Positions 16,379-26,080 of a DNA stretch of 53,997 bases are shown in pieces. The translations under genes and the position numbers were made by a program. Below the pieces are notes generated by a model. It was not told the origin of the DNA, searched no databases, and saw only the letters and a list, made by a program, of their open reading frames with translations. Numbering within the stretch: the stretch's first letter is position 1; each line of letters begins with the position of its first letter. The stretch comes from an uncultured Bacteroidales bacterium. Lineage in GTDB: Bacteria > Bacteroidota > Bacteroidia > Bacteroidales > UBA932. The stretch is from NCBI GenBank assembly GCA_905235675.1, contig CAJONC010000018.1:1-53997 (forward strand), in the 5' to 3' direction.

Positions 16379-16681
16379 ATGGCAAAGAAAGTTTACAACC
16401 TCATCATCCTCGACGAATCCGGATCCATGTACAGCATCGAACATGCAACCGTTTCCGGCCTTAACGAAACCATCCAGAGCATCAAGAGCGCCCAGGGCAA
16501 GCACGACGACCAGCAGCACTTTCTGTCGCTTCTGAGCTTCAACAGCGAACACATGACCTGGCACTACGAACTGGCCCCTGTCTCCGGCATAGCGGAATTC
16601 GCAGGGGAAGAATACTGCCCGACTTGTCGTCCCTGCATCTTTTACATGACGCGGCCGGCACCGTCGCAAGCGAAAATGTAG
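16379..16681 (+). pseudogene. Truncated von Willebrand factor A domain protein
   Basis: The N-terminus MAKKVYNLIILDESGSMYS holds the MIDAS motif DxSxS of a vWA domain, and the following residues (SGLNETIQSIKSAQ) fit bacterial vWA proteins of about 200 residues. After about residue 82 (FAGEEYCPTC) the sequence stops resembling the family. In another frame the bases read LHLLHDAAG, where the family usually has a T-P-L-x-D-A-x-G stretch. I infer a frame break and C-terminal loss. The ATG at 16379 fits the domain start better than the in-frame ATG at 16352. Confidence 0.6.
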
Positions 16682-16705
16682 AATGAATTTTGTAATTTTG
16701 CAATT

Positions 16706-17074
16706 ATGAAAATTCTAGGTAACATACTCTGGCTCATTCTTGGAGGCATCATCATCGCCCTCATATACTACATCGCCGGCCTGCTGATGTGCATCACCAT
16801 CATCGGCATCCCATTCGGCGTACAACTCTTCAAACTGGGCACTTATGCTTTCTGGCCTTTCGGCCATGAGCTGGTGGACGGCCCCAATCAACAGGGCTGC
16901 GTATCGGTGGTGATGAACCTCATATGGATTCTCCTTGGCTGGTGGGAGATTGCCCTCATTCACCTCGTGTGCGGGCTCATCTTCTGCATCACTATCGTGG
17001 GTATTCCCCTAGGCCTGCAGCACTTCAAGATGGCAATCGGCAGTATTTTCCCCTTTGGCAAAGAAATACGATAA
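16706..17074 (+). CDS. YccF-domain inner membrane protein
   Basis: The 122-residue protein holds two tandem YccF units, each with a hydrophobic hairpin and a glycine/proline turn: CITIIGIPFGVQLFKLGTYA with FWPFGHEL, then CITIVGIPLGLQHFKMAIGS with IFPFGKEI. YccF proteins are small inner-membrane proteins of unknown function. The start is 24 bp after the broken vWA gene. The internal duplication and the length match the family. Confidence 0.88.
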   Translation: MKILGNILWLILGGIIIALIYYIAGLLMCITIIGIPFGVQLFKLGTYAFWPFGHELVDGPNQQGCVSVVMNLIWILLGWWEIALIHLVCGLIFCITIVGIPLGLQHFKMAIGSIFPFGKEIR

Positions 17075-17485
17075 TACTATGCAAACAACGTATGAGCGAA
17101 AAGCTGCAATTCTTGCATCGGGAAAGCGCTTTTAATTTGCTGAACAGAAAGATTTTCGACCTCTTTGAAACTTGGTATCAGGGAGATAGCGCGGAAGCGC
17201 CGTAAGCGTCTCCGCGATGCCGTCTTGACGCGAGCAGGCGGCCGTGGTTGAGTCCGTAGATAGTTTCCTGTAAGTAGGCGTGTCGACCGTGGCGCTTAAA
17301 AAGCTATAATACAACCGTTTAACACATTCTCTCCCCTTCAAAACCGAAGGGGAGAGAGTTGTTTAATGTGGTATAAATCAGGATGTTGGCTGCCACAAAG
17401 ATTGTGTGTCGTTTCGGCGCTGTTGAGCGGCACCGCCGCTCGGGAGGAAGCAGAGGCGGCTATAAGGTGGCAGCGGCGGGTAGCT
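17075..17485. other. Gene-free stretch upstream of the xyl operon end
   Basis: No supported gene. It contains the hairpin annotated at 17328-17357 and a pair of complementary blocks CCGCCGCT / AGCGGCGG around 17433-17479, just past the xylE stop, that could form a second terminator-like structure. The middle part (17180-17290) is GC-rich with no recognisable coding or RNA features. Confidence 0.4.
17328..17357. terminator. Perfect 12-bp hairpin (CTCTCCCCTTC / GAAGGGGAGAG core)
   Basis: CTCTCCCCTTC, loop AAAACC, GAAGGGGAGAG, plus one more T-A pair, forms a strong stem followed by GTTGTTTAAT. It lies 129 bp beyond the xylE stop, between convergent yccF and xylE, and could end transcription from either side. 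Confidence 0.55.
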
Positions 17486-18925
17486 TTATGCCCGTTCCTT
17501 CCACAGGGCGTTCATCTGCTCCAGTGTCTTGCCCTTGGTCTCAGGCACGAGGCGCCAGACGAAGAGGGCGGCAATCAGGCAGATGACTCCATACAGGGCA
17601 TAGGCGAAGAAGTGACCGAAACTCTCCCCCATCGACCCGAGCTGCATGTTATACATCGGGACGAAAGTGGAGGATACTATGAAGTTGAATATCCACTGGA
17701 AGGCTACGGCTATGGCAGTAGCCTGGCTGCGGATAGTGTTCGGAAACAGTTCTGAAATGTACACCCAGCAAATCGGCCCCCAGCTGAACATGAAACACGC
17801 GCTGTAAAGCATGATGCTCACGACCGGAACGAGGGCGGGAAGGGTGACTACGTTGGAGACGGCAACGCCCAGGGCGCCCAGGGCCATCCCAAGGGATCCG
17901 GTGATAAGCAGCGGTTTGCGCCCCAGTTTTTCTACAGTGAACACCGCCACGAGGGTGAAGCTGATGTTGATTACCCCCATGATGACCGTGAACAGCATGT
18001 TGTTCGATACGCCCATCGACTCGAAGATGCGCGGGGCGAAATACAACACCGCGTTGATGCCGATAATCTGCTGGAAGACGCTGAGCATACAACCTATAAA
18101 GATTACCATCCAGCCGTAAGTGAACAGCTTTTCCGTCTTTTCCACAGCGGTAGCCTTGATTTCGGCGAGGATTTCACGGGCTTTCGACTCACCGTTGATG
18201 TTGGAGAGCACGGTGAGGGCCTTGTCGTCCTGCCCGTTGAGTGCCAGATAGCGGGGCGTTTCAGGCACCAGGAGGATGAGCAGGGTGAACAGTCCCGCAG
18301 GCACGCATTCGGACACGAACATCAGGCGCCAACCCACCCGGTTCGTCCATTCAACAACCGCGGGGTCGTTGGCGTGGGAGCTGATAATCAGGTAGTTGAC
18401 AAAATACACAACGAGCTGGCCGAAGATGATGGCGAACTGGTTCCAGGACACAAGGGTGCCGCGTTTATTGGCAGGTGAGACCTCCGCAATGTACATCGGG
18501 CACAGGGCCGATGCCAGACCGACGCCTATGCCGCCGAGTATTCGGTAGCCGTTGAATGCTACCAGCAGCCCCTTTGACGCTACGCCTTTGGGGAAGATGA
18601 GGAATTCAGGGCAATAAGACCCGAGGGCGGACAGGAAGAACAGTATGCCCGCGATGAAAAGGGACTTTTTACGCCCCAGGCGGGAAGCCATCCAGCCGGA
18701 GAGAAAAGCGCCTATGATGCAGCCGATCAGCGCGCTGGAAGTGGTAAAACCATGCAGGGCGTCGGTGTAGCTGAAGTCGGATGCATCCTTGAAGAAGGTC
18801 TGGAGGCCTTTTTCCGCCCCTGAAATCACCGCAGTATCATACCCGAACAGCAGGCCGCCGAGCACTGCAACGAGGACGATGGAAAAGAGATACCCTGCGC
18901 TGCCTTTTTGTCTGTAAGCTGCCAT
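17486..18925 (-). CDS. xylE: Xylose transporter, MFS sugar porter family
   Basis: This 479-residue inner membrane protein belongs to the sugar porter branch of the major facilitator superfamily, which imports sugars by proton symport. Signature motifs are visible: GYDTAVISGAEKGL in TM1, GWMASRLGRKKSLF between TM2 and TM3, RILGGIGVGLASALCPMYI, PETPRYLAL, QQIIGINAVLYFAPRIF and the terminal PETKGKTLEQM. There are twelve hydrophobic segments. It starts 4 bp after xylA stops, so xylose import is co-expressed with xylose catabolism. Specificity for xylose is inferred from the operon. Confidence 0.9.
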   Translation of the reverse strand: MAAYRQKGSAGYLFSIVLVAVLGGLLFGYDTAVISGAEKGLQTFFKDASDFSYTDALHGFTTSSALIGCIIGAFLSGWMASRLGRKKSLFIAGILFFLSALGSYCPEFLIFPKGVASKGLLVAFNGYRILGGIGVGLASALCPMYIAEVSPANKRGTLVSWNQFAIIFGQLVVYFVNYLIISSHANDPAVVEWTNRVGWRLMFVSECVPAGLFTLLILLVPETPRYLALNGQDDKALTVLSNINGESKAREILAEIKATAVEKTEKLFTYGWMVIFIGCMLSVFQQIIGINAVLYFAPRIFESMGVSNNMLFTVIMGVINISFTLVAVFTVEKLGRKPLLITGSLGMALGALGVAVSNVVTLPALVPVVSIMLYSACFMFSWGPICWVYISELFPNTIRSQATAIAVAFQWIFNFIVSSTFVPMYNMQLGSMGESFGHFFAYALYGVICLIAALFVWRLVPETKGKTLEQMNALWKERA

Positions 18926-18929
18926 TGTA

Positions 18930-20246
18930 TCAGATGCTATAAAGGGCGACTATGGTTTCATAAAGTTCCTGTTTGCCGGAAATCTGCCTTGGTTCGCCTT
19001 TCTCCCTGGCGTAGGCGACGAGGTCTTCGAGGGAGAGTTTCCCATCCTCAAAGTCCTTTCCCTTGCCGCTGTCGAAGGATGCGTAACGGTTCCTGACCAT
19101 ATCGGGGAGCGGGGATTCGGTAAGGATGGCGGCCGCGTTCACAAGAGCGCGCGCCATCGCATCCATGGCGCTGATATGTGCGATGAAAATGTCATCCGGA
19201 TCGGTGGAGTTGCGGCGGAGTTTGGCGTCGAAGTTGGAACCGCCGTTTCCGAGGCCGCCGTTGCGGATAATCTGCATCATCGCCTGGGTGAGTTCGAAGT
19301 TGTCTATCGGGAACTGGTCTGTATCCCAGCCGTTCTGGGCATCCCCCCTGTTAGCATCGATAGAACCGAGCAGGCCGTTGTCCACCGCTACGGCGAGTTC
19401 ATGCTCAAAGGTGTGGCCGGCCAGGGTGGCGTGGTTCACTTCGATATTAATCTTGAAGTCCTTGTCCAGGCCGTTGGCGCGGAGGAAGCCGATGACTGTT
19501 TCCGTGTCCACGTCGTACTGGTGCTTGGTGGGCTCCATAGGCTTCGGCTCGATGAGGAAGGTGCCCTTGAACCCTTTGCCGCGCGCATAGTCGCGGGCGG
19601 TCCTTAGCATAGTGGCAAGATGGTTCTTCTCCCGCTGCATCTGGGTGTTCAGCAGAGATGAATAGCCTTCGCGGCCGCCCCAGAACACATAGTTGGTTCC
19701 TCCCAGCTTGATGGTAGCGTCCATTGCATTCTTTATCTGGACGGCGGCTCTGGCAACCACGTCGAAGTCGGGATTAGTGGCGGCGCCGTTCATATACCGC
19801 TTGTGGCCGAAAACATTGGCCGTTCCCCAGAGGAGTTTGATCCCCGTGTCGGACATCTTCTCCTGCAGATAGTCCGTGATGTCTTTCAGGCGGGCCTCAT
19901 ATTCAGCGATGTCGTCGGTATCTTCTATAAGGTCGATATCGTGGAAGCAGAAGTATTCGATGCCCAGTTTCTGCATAATCTCGAAGCCGGCATCCGCCTT
20001 CTGGCGGGCGCGGGAATAAGGGCACTGTCCATCGTCCCAGGCATAGTGACGTGTCTGTCCGCCGAACTGGTCGCCGGAGGCCTGGCCCAGGGTGTGCCAC
20101 CAGCACATCGCGAACTTCAGCCAGTCCTTCATTTTCTTCCCAAGGACCTCACGCTCCGGATCATAGTAATGGAAAGCGAGCGGATTCTTGGATTCAGACC
20201 CCTCGAAGGGGATATTACCGATAGTGGGGAAATATTCTTTTGCCAT
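18930..20246 (-). CDS. xylA: Xylose isomerase
   Basis: The enzyme converts D-xylose to D-xylulose in the cytoplasm using two divalent metals. The ATG at 20246 ([12 protein letters not shown]) gives 438 residues, the usual length for this group; the upstream in-frame ATG at 20282 would overlap xylB. Signature pieces include [58 protein letters not shown] and [20 protein letters not shown], which supply metal and substrate ligands. It lies 11 bp after xylB and 4 bp before xylE. Confidence 0.96.
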   Translation of the reverse strand: MAKEYFPTIGNIPFEGSESKNPLAFHYYDPEREVLGKKMKDWLKFAMCWWHTLGQASGDQFGGQTRHYAWDDGQCPYSRARQKADAGFEIMQKLGIEYFCFHDIDLIEDTDDIAEYEARLKDITDYLQEKMSDTGIKLLWGTANVFGHKRYMNGAATNPDFDVVARAAVQIKNAMDATIKLGGTNYVFWGGREGYSSLLNTQMQREKNHLATMLRTARDYARGKGFKGTFLIEPKPMEPTKHQYDVDTETVIGFLRANGLDKDFKINIEVNHATLAGHTFEHELAVAVDNGLLGSIDANRGDAQNGWDTDQFPIDNFELTQAMMQIIRNGGLGNGGSNFDAKLRRNSTDPDDIFIAHISAMDAMARALVNAAAILTESPLPDMVRNRYASFDSGKGKDFEDGKLSLEDLVAYAREKGEPRQISGKQELYETIVALYSI

Positions 20247-20257
20247 AATACGTATAT

Positions 20258-21757
20258 TTATTTTTGTAGATATTCTTTCCATTTTTCGTAAGCCTCCAGG
20301 TAAGCGTCCCTGTGGGAGGGGCTGACTACTTCGAGTTTCTCCAGAGAGTCGAACGCTTCGCCCGGAGTTTTGTAGATGCCTGCTCCGAGACCTGCGCCCT
20401 TGGCCGCACCTGTCGCCCCGTCGGTATCGTACAGCTCGATGACGGCTCCGGACACGCCCGCAAGGGTTTCCCTGAAGACGGAGGACAGGAACATGTTTGC
20501 ATTGCCTGCATGGATAACCTTTACGGGAAGGCCCATCTCTTCCATGATTTCGATTCCGTACCGGAAGGAAAAGACGATACCTTCCTGGGCTGCCCGCACG
20601 AGATGCGCCTTGCCGTGGCGGTTAAAATCCACTCCGTGGATGCTGCAGCCGATATTGCGGTTGCCCAGCATCCGCTCGGCACCGTTGCCGAAAGGTAGAA
20701 TGGAAACACCCTCGGAGCCTATGGGGACGGAGGAGGCCAGCCGGTTCATATCGGTATAGCTGAGGCCCTCCGGGGCGACGTTGCGCCGGATCCAGGAGTT
20801 CAGGTTGCCTGTCCCGTTGATGCACAGCAGAACGCCCAGACGGGGCTTGTCCGCACTGTGGTTGACGTGGGCAAAGGAGTTTATGCGGCTTTGCGGATCG
20901 TAGGTAACAGAACCGTTCACCCCGTACACGACACCCGACGTACCGGCGGTGGATGCAATTTCACCCGGGTTGAATACGTTGAGTGACAGGGCGTTATTGG
21001 GCTGGTCACCGGCACGGTAGGTAACGGGAATGCCGGGGACGAGCCCGAGATCGTCGGCCGCTTCGTCTGTCAGGAGTCCCTGCGTGGAAAAAGTAGGCTT
21101 TACCGGAGCAAGGATGTCGGAGTCGAAGCCGAAACAGTCGAGCACTTCCTTCGAAAGACGGTTCTCCTGGAAGTCCCAGAAGATGCCTTCGGACAGACCG
21201 CTTACGGTAGTGCATACGTTGTCTGTAAGCCGCATCGCAATATAGTCCCCCGGGAGCATTATCTTCCAGATACGGTCGTAAAGGGCGGCTTCATTATCTT
21301 TCACCCATGCCAGCTTAGCTGCCGTAAAATTGCCGGGGGCATTCAGCAGGTGCTGCAGGCACCACTGCCTCCCCAGCGCCTCCGTGGCACGATCCCCATA
21401 GGGAACCGCGCGGGAGTCGCACCAGATGATGGAGGGACGGAGGACTTGCCGGTCCTTATCCACGCACACCAGCCCGTGCATCTGATAGGAAATGCCGATG
21501 GCCTTCACCTCCGAAGGCGTAAAGACCTTACACCGGAGCGAAGCTGTGCTGCGGACCTGTTCCAGGACATCGGCTGTGGCTAATTTCAGGTAATCCCACC
21601 AGGAGGCAGGGTTCTGCTCGGCAAAGCCGCTTTGCAGGGACAGGATGGGCGCTTCGGTTTTGGGGCAGAAGGCGGAGGCGACGCATTTGCCGGTCTCTAC
21701 GCTCACGAGGCTGGCCTTGACGGAAGAACTTCCGATGTCATAACCGAGAAGAAACAT
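20258..21757 (-). CDS. xylB: Xylulokinase, FGGY family
   Basis: The enzyme phosphorylates D-xylulose to xylulose 5-phosphate, feeding the pentose phosphate pathway. The ATG at 21757 ([18 protein letters not shown]) places the FGGY/actin-like phosphate-1 motif at the very N-terminus, so I prefer it to the ATG at 21778. Other signatures are [13 protein letters not shown] and [11 protein letters not shown]. Length 499. It is the first gene of the xyl operon. A TAnnTTTG element (21776-21783) and a 7-bp dyad lie just upstream, 43 bp behind the LytTR regulator stop. Confidence 0.94.
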   Translation of the reverse strand: MFLLGYDIGSSSVKASLVSVETGKCVASAFCPKTEAPILSLQSGFAEQNPASWWDYLKLATADVLEQVRSTASLRCKVFTPSEVKAIGISYQMHGLVCVDKDRQVLRPSIIWCDSRAVPYGDRATEALGRQWCLQHLLNAPGNFTAAKLAWVKDNEAALYDRIWKIMLPGDYIAMRLTDNVCTTVSGLSEGIFWDFQENRLSKEVLDCFGFDSDILAPVKPTFSTQGLLTDEAADDLGLVPGIPVTYRAGDQPNNALSLNVFNPGEIASTAGTSGVVYGVNGSVTYDPQSRINSFAHVNHSADKPRLGVLLCINGTGNLNSWIRRNVAPEGLSYTDMNRLASSVPIGSEGVSILPFGNGAERMLGNRNIGCSIHGVDFNRHGKAHLVRAAQEGIVFSFRYGIEIMEEMGLPVKVIHAGNANMFLSSVFRETLAGVSGAVIELYDTDGATGAAKGAGLGAGIYKTPGEAFDSLEKLEVVSPSHRDAYLEAYEKWKEYLQK

Positions 21758-21758
21758 C

Positions 21759-21783
21759 TTGTTAATTGTGTTTAACAAAAATA
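21759..21783 (-). promoter_or_regulatory. xylB promoter element and overlapping dyad (candidate operator)
   Basis: On the minus strand TATTTTTG (21776-21783) matches TAnnTTTG. Overlapping it, TTGTTAA (21759-21765), spacer TTGTGT, and TTAACAA (21772-21778) form a perfect 7-bp inverted repeat between the promoter and the start codon. The position suits a repressor site; the regulator is not identified here. Confidence 0.5.
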
Positions 21784-21800
21784 ATGAAAAATTGCGGAAA

Positions 21801-22508
21801 CTACAATTTGGTTATCTTGATTTTGGAAAGATAGCTTTCTTTGTAAACCTCTCCGACAGGAAGGGCCGTCCCGTCGGCAAGGGTCACGGACGTTTTTCCG
21901 GCCTTGCTTATATGCGTGCAGTTGATGATATACGATCTGTGTATCCTCACGAATTCCATCGAGGAAAGGTCTTCCGCGAGGCGCTTCATTCCGTAAAGCA
22001 CTATCAGGGGCTCTTCCATTGAAAGCAGATGGATTTTGACATAAGCCCCGAGCCCTTCTATGTAAAGTATGTCGGAACTGTCTACCTGCACTGTCCTGTA
22101 ATCTGTCTTGAACAGCAGGAAACTGCGCTCCGGACGCCCCGAATCCTGCGAATGCTTCAATTCCAGCCTCTCCCTTATCCGCCCCACGGCCTCGTGGAAC
22201 TCGTCGTAGGAAAAAGGCTTCAGGAGGTAGTCCGCCGCGTTCACCTTGTACCCTTCGATGGCGTATTCCGGAAGTGCGGTGGTGAAGACTATCACGGGAG
22301 GATGCTCCAGGCTGCGCACGAACTCCATCCCCGACATCCCGGGTATGTTGATATCTACGAAAACGGCATCCGCCTTTCCGATATGTTCGCGCGCGGAAAC
22401 CGCGTCCCTGCACGCAGCGACAAGTTCCAGGTCGGGTTCGCGGCCGATAAATGCTTCCAGCAGCTTCAGCGCCAGAGGTTCGTCGTCTATGGTAAGTACA
22501 CGTATCAT
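21801..22508 (-). CDS. LytTR-family response regulator
   Basis: The 235-residue protein has a receiver domain (VLTIDDEPLALKLLEAF, phosphoacceptor about D52 in VFVDINIPGMSG) followed by a C-terminal LytTR DNA-binding domain with ILYIEGLGAYVKIHL and FVRIHRSYIIN. It is the output half of a two-component system, overlapping the upstream histidine kinase by 4 bp. It is followed by the xylose operon on the same strand 43 bp on, which raises the possibility of a regulatory link, though LytTR regulators often act elsewhere. Confidence 0.92.
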   Translation of the reverse strand: MIRVLTIDDEPLALKLLEAFIGREPDLELVAACRDAVSAREHIGKADAVFVDINIPGMSGMEFVRSLEHPPVIVFTTALPEYAIEGYKVNAADYLLKPFSYDEFHEAVGRIRERLELKHSQDSGRPERSFLLFKTDYRTVQVDSSDILYIEGLGAYVKIHLLSMEEPLIVLYGMKRLAEDLSSMEFVRIHRSYIINCTHISKAGKTSVTLADGTALPVGEVYKESYLSKIKITKL

Positions 22509-23557
22509 AGTTCGTCCGTATTGACAACAGAAGGAATATCCAGAGTCAGCTCGAAATTCAAGGGGCCCTCATTGATATTCAGGGAATAATCCTCCCCGTA
22601 ATAAAGCGCGAGACGCCCGCTGATATTGGAGAGGCCAATCCCCTGCCGCCCGGCGGCATCTTTCGTTCCGTCGGTGCGGTTGGAACAGCGGAATTCTATC
22701 CTCCCATCCGAAACGCCCAGGCTGATGCTTACGATGGGGCCGTCGCCTCCCGCCGTGCCGTGCTTGAATGCATTTTCCACGATGGTGGCAAGCAGCAGCG
22801 GAGGAACCGTTTCGTCGCCGACGCTTTCGGGGAAAGATGTATTGATGCCTGTGTCGGATGCGTAGCGGAGGCCGACAAGGGAGAGATATTTCCGGATGAA
22901 CTCGATTTCCACCGACAGCGGAATCACAAGGGAACTCCCCTCATACAGCAGCGTGCGCATCATCTTGGAGAGTATGGATATGCTGTCCATGGCCTTCCCG
23001 GGACTCACCAGCACAAGCGCCTGGATGTTGTTGAGCGTATTCATCAGGAAGTGCGGGTTGATTTGGTAGCGCAGCGCTTCCAGCTGTCTGCGCAGATTCT
23101 CCGCCTCCACTTTGTGCAGACGCTCATCCTTGCGCCGGACTTCGAAATGCGCCTTCACTCCGAGGTTCGCGGCCACGAGCAGCACTCCGAGTATAATCTT
23201 CATGGTTTCGGGATGCATCATCCGCTTCCCGTCCGGCGGGCCTGCAGGCATTCCCTCGCTTTGGGGAGGCCGGCTGCCCGTGGAAAGGCAATACCATCCG
23301 AAGAGTATCAGCAATACCGAAAGCACCGCAAAATAAAGCAGACGCCTGGAGGAATACCAGCGTGCGGCGAAATTGTGCAACAGGAACAGGCCCAGGAAAG
23401 GGAGAATCCTCAGCCACAGGGCGAACAAATCATCGGAATGAAAATGTGAATCGTGCCCTGCCAGAACTTCGATTCCGAGGGTGACCGGAACCAGCAGGAA
23501 AACCAGGCTCCAGACTAAAACGTATACGTATAGTTCTTTTTTCTTGAACGGGTCCAT
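22505..23557 (-). CDS. LytS/YehU-type sensor histidine kinase
   Basis: About 350 residues: four hydrophobic segments at the N-terminus, a linker coiled coil, then the HisKA_5-type box YQINPHFLMNTLNNIQALV with the phosphorylated His, and a GHKL ATPase region (TIVENAFKHGTAGG, RQGIGLSNISGRLALYYG). It senses an unknown membrane or envelope signal. The ATG at 23557 (MDPFKKKEL) is preferred over the TTG at 23569, because a perfect TAAATTTG promoter element overlaps the TTG (23567-23574). It overlaps its partner regulator by 4 bp. Confidence 0.9.
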   Translation of the reverse strand: MDPFKKKELYVYVLVWSLVFLLVPVTLGIEVLAGHDSHFHSDDLFALWLRILPFLGLFLLHNFAARWYSSRRLLYFAVLSVLLILFGWYCLSTGSRPPQSEGMPAGPPDGKRMMHPETMKIILGVLLVAANLGVKAHFEVRRKDERLHKVEAENLRRQLEALRYQINPHFLMNTLNNIQALVLVSPGKAMDSISILSKMMRTLLYEGSSLVIPLSVEIEFIRKYLSLVGLRYASDTGINTSFPESVGDETVPPLLLATIVENAFKHGTAGGDGPIVSISLGVSDGRIEFRCSNRTDGTKDAAGRQGIGLSNISGRLALYYGEDYSLNINEGPLNFELTLDIPSVVNTDEL

Positions 23558-23676
23558 CTCTTTCGACAAATTTAATCAATAACGGGCCAAGGACAAGAAA
23601 ATTTCGTTCAAAAAAACCGCGATTCGTTCAAAAACGCGGCTTATGGCACACGTAAGGCAGCAATTTTGCCCTAACT

Positions 23677-23684
23677 TACATTTG
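23677..23684 (+). promoter_or_regulatory. TAnnTTTG element before the carbohydrate-binding lipoprotein operon
   Basis: TACATTTG lies 20 bp upstream of the ATG at 23705, at a suitable distance for a short leader. No TTTG partner was found at the usual spacing. Confidence 0.45.
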
Positions 23685-23704
23685 CAACATAAAACAAGTG
23701 AATT

Positions 23705-26053
23705 ATGAGCAAACGATATCACCTCTTCGCATTGTCCGCCCTGCTGGCATTGACCTGCTGTACCGGCGATGAGATAACTCTTACCGACGAAATAATAATA
23801 TCCGGCGACGACGGCCTTATCGATCCCGCATTGTCGTGGAGCGCTTCCGAATATGAAGCTTTCCTTGGCGGAGACAATACTTTCCCCGTGCTTACCAATG
23901 AATACGGCGTCAGCGTCAGCTATTCTTCCTCCGCCACGAATGTCGCCACCATCTCGTCCGAAGGAACCATCACCCTGCTGAGCGCCGGCGTAACCATCAT
24001 CTCCGCATCTTCGGAGGAAGACGGCACTTACGAGGAGTCCTCGGCATACTATACCCTCACCGTGAGCATAGAAGGAGTAACTCTTGTAAGCGCGGATCTC
24101 TCCTGGCCCGCGTCCGCCTATGTGGCCACGGTCGGCGGCAGTTTCAGTTCGCCTGTGCTTGACAACCCGCACGGGCTGGATGTATCGTATTCATCTTCGA
24201 ACGAAACCGTTGCCACGATATCAGGCTCCGGCATCGTGAGCATCGTCTCTGCCGGTTCCACTACGATTACCGCCACGTCGGAAGCAACGGACACCTATTA
24301 TGCGGGAAACGCTTCCTACACCCTGATAGTAAGCGACGGCACAGATGACGGTGCCGTGGCAAGCACCTTCCCTTCCGCAGGCGACAGCTCATCCGACGAC
24401 GATATCTCCAACACGTCTTTCACCCGTCTCGTAACCGTGACCTATGCTTCCGGCGGAGCATCCGTAACCGGCTGGAGCGCAGTATCCGACCTTATGGACG
24501 TGAGCATCAGCGGCAACAAAGTCACCATCAACTACACGGGAACCGAAAATGTCGTCTACAAGCTCACCGGCACGGCGTCCGACGGCTTCTTCAAGCTCTA
24601 CAGCGCCAAGAAACAGGCAATCTGGCTTAGCGGAGTCACGCTCACAAACAGCAGCGGCGCCGCCATAAACAACCAGAGCGGAAAACGCACTTTCGTGTAC
24701 GTGGAAGGCACCAATACCCTTGCGGACGGATCTTCCGCCGCATACAGCACTACGGGCGACGAAGACATGAAAGCGGTATTTTTCTCCGAAGGCCAGCTGA
24801 TATTCAGCGGCAGCGGAACCCTTGCCGTGAACGCGAATAACGCCCAGTCTAAGTCCGGCATCGTGTCCGACGACTATGTGCGCGTGCTCAAGAGCCCGAC
24901 TATCACCGTGAATTGCGGCAGCAGCGCGGGACACGGCATCAAGGCCAACGACTACATACAACTCTCCGAAGGCACGGTAAAAGTCGGCACCAAAGCCGCA
25001 ATGAAAAAAGCCGTCAGCTCCGATGATTACGTGCTGGTGGAAGGCGGCACCCACACCCTCACCGTAAGCGGAGGCGTGGCTTACGACAGCGAAGACTCCG
25101 AATACAAGGGCAGCGCCGGCGTCAGGGCCGACAACTATTTCGCGATGACCGGAGGCAGCCTCACCATCACCAACAGCGGCAAGGGAGGCAAGGGCATAAG
25201 CGCCGGAAGCTACGATTTCGACGAAACCGGCCACACCCTGTCCGACAGTTATATCTCGGGCGGAACCCTCTCGATTACCACTACGGGGAGCGAATCCAAC
25301 GATGTTTCCTGCAAAGGAATCAAAATAGGCTGGGTTACCAAGAGCGGAAACAAGGTTACGGGATACGCCGGAAATCTGCGCATCAGCGGCGGAACCATCA
25401 ACGTGAACTGCTCCAAGTCGGAATCGGTGGAGGCGAAGGGGAACCTTACCATCACCGGAGGAGAGCTTTATGCCTCTTCGAACGGCGACGACGCCATCAA
25501 CTGCCAGGCCGAGATGAACATAAGCGGCGGATATGTCTATGCATTCTCATCGGCGAATGACGCTATGGACGCCAACCACGACCTGAAAATAAGCGGAGGA
25601 TACGTATTCGCCGTTACAACCGCAGGCAACCCCGAAGTGGCCATCGACGCCAATACCGAAGACAGTTACAAGCTCTATATAGAAAGCGGCGCCACCGTAG
25701 TGGCCTACGGCGGACTGGAAAGCGGATATTCCGCATCCCAGAGCGTCTACAGCATGAGCTGCACCGCCGGAAGCTGGAACGCCCTTCACAACGGAAGCTC
25801 ATACATCGCAGCCTTCAAGGCCCCTTCGGGAGTATCTTCCGTGGTTGTATCCGCCCCCTCGCTTGGCAAAGGATACAAGGGAGTGACGGTGGGCGGCAGC
25901 GGATATAAGTGCAATTCCACCTGGGCGGTCTCCGGTATTTCGGGAGGAAGCGAGGTGTCGCTCAGCACCTACAGCGGCGGCCAGGGCGGCGGAAACCCCG
26001 GTGGCGGCGGAGGCAACCCCGGAGGTGGCGGAAACCCCGGCGGGGGCCGCTGA
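23705..26053 (+). CDS. Large surface lipoprotein with Ig-like and carbohydrate-binding-type repeats (DUF4353-like)
   Basis: The 782-residue protein has a lipoprotein signal (ALSALLALTCCTGDE) and two Ig-like (Big_2-type) repeats in residues 40-210 (VSVSYSSSATNVATISSEG and VSYSSSNETVATISGSG). Beyond about residue 240 is a long right-handed parallel helix region of repeats with KGI, NDAI, ISGG and DAMDAN turns, as in carbohydrate-binding proteins annotated with DUF4353. The C-terminus is a glycine/proline tail (GGGNPGGGGGNPGGGG). It probably sits on the cell surface. It opens the run with VTC, DUF4956 and DUF2490 genes, a grouping I recall from other Bacteroidetes and Firmicutes. The ligand is unknown. 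Confidence 0.78.
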   Translation: MSKRYHLFALSALLALTCCTGDEITLTDEIIISGDDGLIDPALSWSASEYEAFLGGDNTFPVLTNEYGVSVSYSSSATNVATISSEGTITLLSAGVTIISASSEEDGTYEESSAYYTLTVSIEGVTLVSADLSWPASAYVATVGGSFSSPVLDNPHGLDVSYSSSNETVATISGSGIVSIVSAGSTTITATSEATDTYYAGNASYTLIVSDGTDDGAVASTFPSAGDSSSDDDISNTSFTRLVTVTYASGGASVTGWSAVSDLMDVSISGNKVTINYTGTENVVYKLTGTASDGFFKLYSAKKQAIWLSGVTLTNSSGAAINNQSGKRTFVYVEGTNTLADGSSAAYSTTGDEDMKAVFFSEGQLIFSGSGTLAVNANNAQSKSGIVSDDYVRVLKSPTITVNCGSSAGHGIKANDYIQLSEGTVKVGTKAAMKKAVSSDDYVLVEGGTHTLTVSGGVAYDSEDSEYKGSAGVRADNYFAMTGGSLTITNSGKGGKGISAGSYDFDETGHTLSDSYISGGTLSITTTGSESNDVSCKGIKIGWVTKSGNKVTGYAGNLRISGGTINVNCSKSESVEAKGNLTITGGELYASSNGDDAINCQAEMNISGGYVYAFSSANDAMDANHDLKISGGYVFAVTTAGNPEVAIDANTEDSYKLYIESGATVVAYGGLESGYSASQSVYSMSCTAGSWNALHNGSSYIAAFKAPSGVSSVVVSAPSLGKGYKGVTVGGSGYKCNSTWAVSGISGGSEVSLSTYSGGQGGGNPGGGGGNPGGGGNPGGGR

Positions 26054-26080
26054 CGGAAAACATTGAATTATAAAGTTACT

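Noticed and set aside
17180..17290. GC-rich segment suspected to be a structured RNA
   Set aside because: I could not draw a consistent fold or match a known RNA family by eye.
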